DNA from: Mesobacillus boroniphilus
GTDB lineage: Bacteria; Bacillota; Bacilli; Bacillales; Cytobacillaceae
Assembly (NCBI RefSeq): GCF_018424685.1
Contig: NZ_QTKX01000001.1
Location: 1,798,001-1,862,000 of the forward strand
DNA: 64,000 bases
Direction of reading: 5' to 3'
Part shown: piece by piece, positions 61,855 to 64,000 of the stretch
How the letters are laid out: each line of letters starts with the position of its first letter
How positions within the stretch are numbered: position 1 is the first letter of the stretch
Notes under the pieces: model-generated
Told to the model about the DNA's origin: nothing
Seen by the model: only the letters and a program-made list of their open reading frames with translations
Database searches by the model: none
Position numbers and translations under genes: made by a program

Positions 61855-64000
61855 CTATAGCCAATCATGAATCGTATCGACTATTTCTGTTATTGATCCT
61901 TTTTCAACTGGAACATCAGGTACAGAATGTAAAAAGGCACTTCCATAAGATGTGGTAACAAGCCTTCGATCAAAGATAAAAATCAAACCTTTATCGTTTG
62001 ATGTTCGGATCAGTCTTCCGAACCCCTGTTTAAATCTCAGGACGGCTTCAGGCAGGGATAGTTCAGAGAAAGGACTGCCACCGTTTTCCTTGATTAAAGA
62101 ACATTTTGCGGCTGTAATCGGTTCATCTGGAGGTGTAAAAGGAAGCCTCACGATGATCAAGCATGAAAGATCTTCACCTGGAATATCGACACCCTCCCAG
62201 AAACTGCTGGTCCCGAATAAAATCGCTTTGTCGAAACGTTTGAAATTCCTGGTCAGTCTTGTCCTGCTGCCTGCAGTAATACCCTGGGCAATTAAGATGA
62301 ATTCTTCCAGCAGGCCGCTCTCTTTGATTAGTTCATAAGCCTTTTTCAGCATCTCATGGGATGTGAATAATATCAGCATCCGGCCTTTAGTTGCTTCAGC
62401 AATCGATATGATATGTTCCGTAATGGCTGCCACATAGTCATCATTGGAAACAGACTTTATATCCGGCAAGTCATCAGGGACAATAAGCTTGACCTGAGAC
62501 TCATAAGAAAATGGTGATGGAATCTGCTTTTCCATCAGCGTATTTCGCAGTCCCAATTCCTTTTTAATAAAAGTGAAGGAATTATTAACAGATAAGGTTG
62601 CTGAGGTAACGACTACACTTCTTTTTTTCGCAAAAAATTGTTCTGCCAAATATTCAGATACATATACAGGCCGTGAAAAAATGGTCGTTGAATTTTGCAA
62701 AGACCTTATATCTGCCTCGATCCATCTCACATAGCCGCTATCATCCATAAAAAGGGTCCTAGCCGTACTGCAGATCCGTTCCAAATCTTCTTTCACTTGT
62801 ACAACCTCTTCAAGGATTGATTGCTGCACGCCTGTGTAGCGATTAGGGCTTTTCCCCGCCTCATCCAGCCTCTTTTCCAGAGAATTGATTAAATCCTTTA
62901 AGTGAAAATAAAACCTTTCTGCGGTTGTTTTCAATGCAGTCCAAATCCGGTTATCCTTGTCCGGAACGATGCTAGCATTCATTTTGCTTCCATAGGTTTT
63001 ATTCTTCAATGCTTTTCTTGCATAGGTTCCCGCAAGCTTGAAGAGTTCTTCCGTTTCATATACCAAATCTGAAATTAACTGATTGATTTCAAACGTATGA
63101 AGCCTGCTGCCCAAATCAGCGTTATTATTGTTTAACAACATCTCCAATTTATAGAACAGCTGGTTTTGGTCATATAGGCCTAGCTGATTAAGTACTAACC
63201 TGACAGCAAGATAGTCCAGTGACTTCCCAAAGTACTTTCCTGCCGCCTTTTCGAACTGATGGCCTTCATCAAGTACTGCATAGTCATAATTCGGTAACGG
63301 ACCTTTTTCTGAAACAAGGTCGGCAAGCAGCATCGAATGGTTAGTGATTAGAATATCCGCATTATGTGCTTTTTCGATCGCCCTTTGATAAAAATCATGG
63401 TCCTCCCAGTGCTTCGTCTTGAGGAAGAGCGCGCGTTCATTTTTCACTTTAATCCAGAAGAGCATACCCCCGCTAGACAAATTGAGTTCATCAAAATCTC
63501 CAGTTTCTGTTTGCGTAAGCCATACAAGGATTTGCATTTTAGTAAGGGCTGTATCATAATTCTCCTCTACCTCCCTCAGAGATTGCTCAAACCGGGCCAT
63601 GCTGATATAGTTGTTTCTGCCTTTAATCAACGATGCATTTATGGTTGTTCCCAGTACATGAGCCAGTTTCGGAACGTCATTGAATAAGAGCTGCTCCTGA
63701 AGCTGCGTTGTGTAAGTACTAACTACAACTGGATTATTACTTTCCAATGAAAATATTGCCGATGGAATCAAATAACCAAGTGACTTTCCTACTCCCGTCC
63801 CTGCTTCAATCAAAGCATGGCCATTCTTTGAGAAAGCTTCGCGCACGCAGTCCATCATCTCGATCTGTCCATGCCTGAACTCATAGCCAGAAAAAGCTTT
63901 TTGGAGTAAAGACTTTTTTTCCTCCACTGATTCCGGATACTCAATAGCACTTTGTTCAACCTTACGGATTCCGGCCCTTTTTTTCAAAGCAATCCCACGG
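61855..64000 (-). CDS. dinG: DinG-type helicase, 5' end outside the window
   Basis: Superfamily 2 XPD/DinG helicase: HALIEAGTGVGKSLGYLIP (motif I), VLDEGHQFE (DEAH-like), TSATLS, GTSSFWEGVDIPGEDL and FGRLIRTSNDKG (motif VI). No stop or good start precedes the window edge; the frame stays open at 64000, so the 710-aa reading is only the C-terminal part. B. subtilis DinG carries an N-terminal DnaQ-type exonuclease domain, which is expected beyond the edge. The four Fe-S cysteines of E. coli DinG are absent. Confidence 0.93.
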   Translation of the reverse strand, partial: RGIALKKRAGIRKVEQSAIEYPESVEEKKSLLQKAFSGYEFRHGQIEMMDCVREAFSKNGHALIEAGTGVGKSLGYLIPSAIFSLESNNPVVVSTYTTQLQEQLLFNDVPKLAHVLGTTINASLIKGRNNYISMARFEQSLREVEENYDTALTKMQILVWLTQTETGDFDELNLSSGGMLFWIKVKNERALFLKTKHWEDHDFYQRAIEKAHNADILITNHSMLLADLVSEKGPLPNYDYAVLDEGHQFEKAAGKYFGKSLDYLAVRLVLNQLGLYDQNQLFYKLEMLLNNNNADLGSRLHTFEINQLISDLVYETEELFKLAGTYARKALKNKTYGSKMNASIVPDKDNRIWTALKTTAERFYFHLKDLINSLEKRLDEAGKSPNRYTGVQQSILEEVVQVKEDLERICSTARTLFMDDSGYVRWIEADIRSLQNSTTIFSRPVYVSEYLAEQFFAKKRSVVVTSATLSVNNSFTFIKKELGLRNTLMEKQIPSPFSYESQVKLIVPDDLPDIKSVSNDDYVAAITEHIISIAEATKGRMLILFTSHEMLKKAYELIKESGLLEEFILIAQGITAGSRTRLTRNFKRFDKAILFGTSSFWEGVDIPGEDLSCLIIVRLPFTPPDEPITAAKCSLIKENGGSPFSELSLPEAVLRFKQGFGRLIRTSNDKGLIFIFDRRLVTTSYGSAFLHSVPDVPVEKGSITEIVDTIHDWL

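Overview
The window is chromosomal DNA of an endospore-forming member of the Bacillaceae (Bacillus/Mesobacillus-like). Evidence: low-to-moderate GC, strong Shine-Dalgarno sites with frequent TTG/GTG starts, sporulation genes (sspL, sspM, a CotD-like coat protein), MntR, GpsB, DynA, YppE/YppF/YppG proteins, a type B RNase P RNA and an asparaginyl T-box. Most of the gene order matches, from memory, the B. subtilis metA-cspD-ypeQ-ypeP-ypdQ-sspL-ypcP-dynA-ypbQ-bpsA block and the gpsB-ypsA-cotD, mrfAB, yppE/F/G-sspM-yppC-recU-ponA-ypoC-nth-dnaD-aspB-ypmB-ypmA-dinG block.

Layout. 0-10.4 kb: fhs, metA, a methyltransferase/AIM24/unknown operon, mntR, topB and an HD-GYP protein. 10.4-24.7 kb: cspD, an array of 52-bp repeats, ypeQ-ypeP, ypdQ with an EamA transporter, repeat debris, sspL, ypcP, a rhodanese, dynA, the bpsA-ypbQ pair and an SDR. 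24.8-28.1 kb: a second 52-bp repeat array, then a ba3-type cytochrome oxidase operon. 28.3-33 kb: T-box-controlled asnS, an EamA transporter, an M32 carboxypeptidase. 33-39.2 kb: a nitric-oxide island with quinol NO reductase, a Crp/Fnr-type regulator, three DUF2249 proteins, a polytopic membrane protein with a threefold internal repeat, and a DUF59 Fe-S assembly factor. 39-64 kb: rlmL-like gene, rnpB, gpsB, ypsA, cotD, mrfAB, a second Crp/Fnr regulator, hcp, hsp20 and the recU-ponA-dnaD-aspB-dinG block. dinG runs off the right edge.

How it works together. Two paralogous Crp/Fnr regulators without cysteine clusters carry the same RETVSR recognition helix. TGTGA-N6-TCACA-type palindromes lie in front of the ba3 oxidase, the DUF2249 gene/zinc-ribbon pair, norB/regulator, the DUF2249-membrane-DUF59 operon and hcp. 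In five of these promoters the palindrome centre sits about 41.5 bp before the inferred start, the spacing of a class II activator. This suggests one low-oxygen/nitrosative-stress regulon. One promoter also carries a near-consensus Fur box over its -10.

Most unusual are two tandem arrays, 14 kb apart, with unrelated sequences but the same 52-bp period and the same internal geometry (GACA-N25-TGTC, 33 bp, then a 19-bp spacer). All assignments come from reading the sequence and remembered family knowledge; no search was run.
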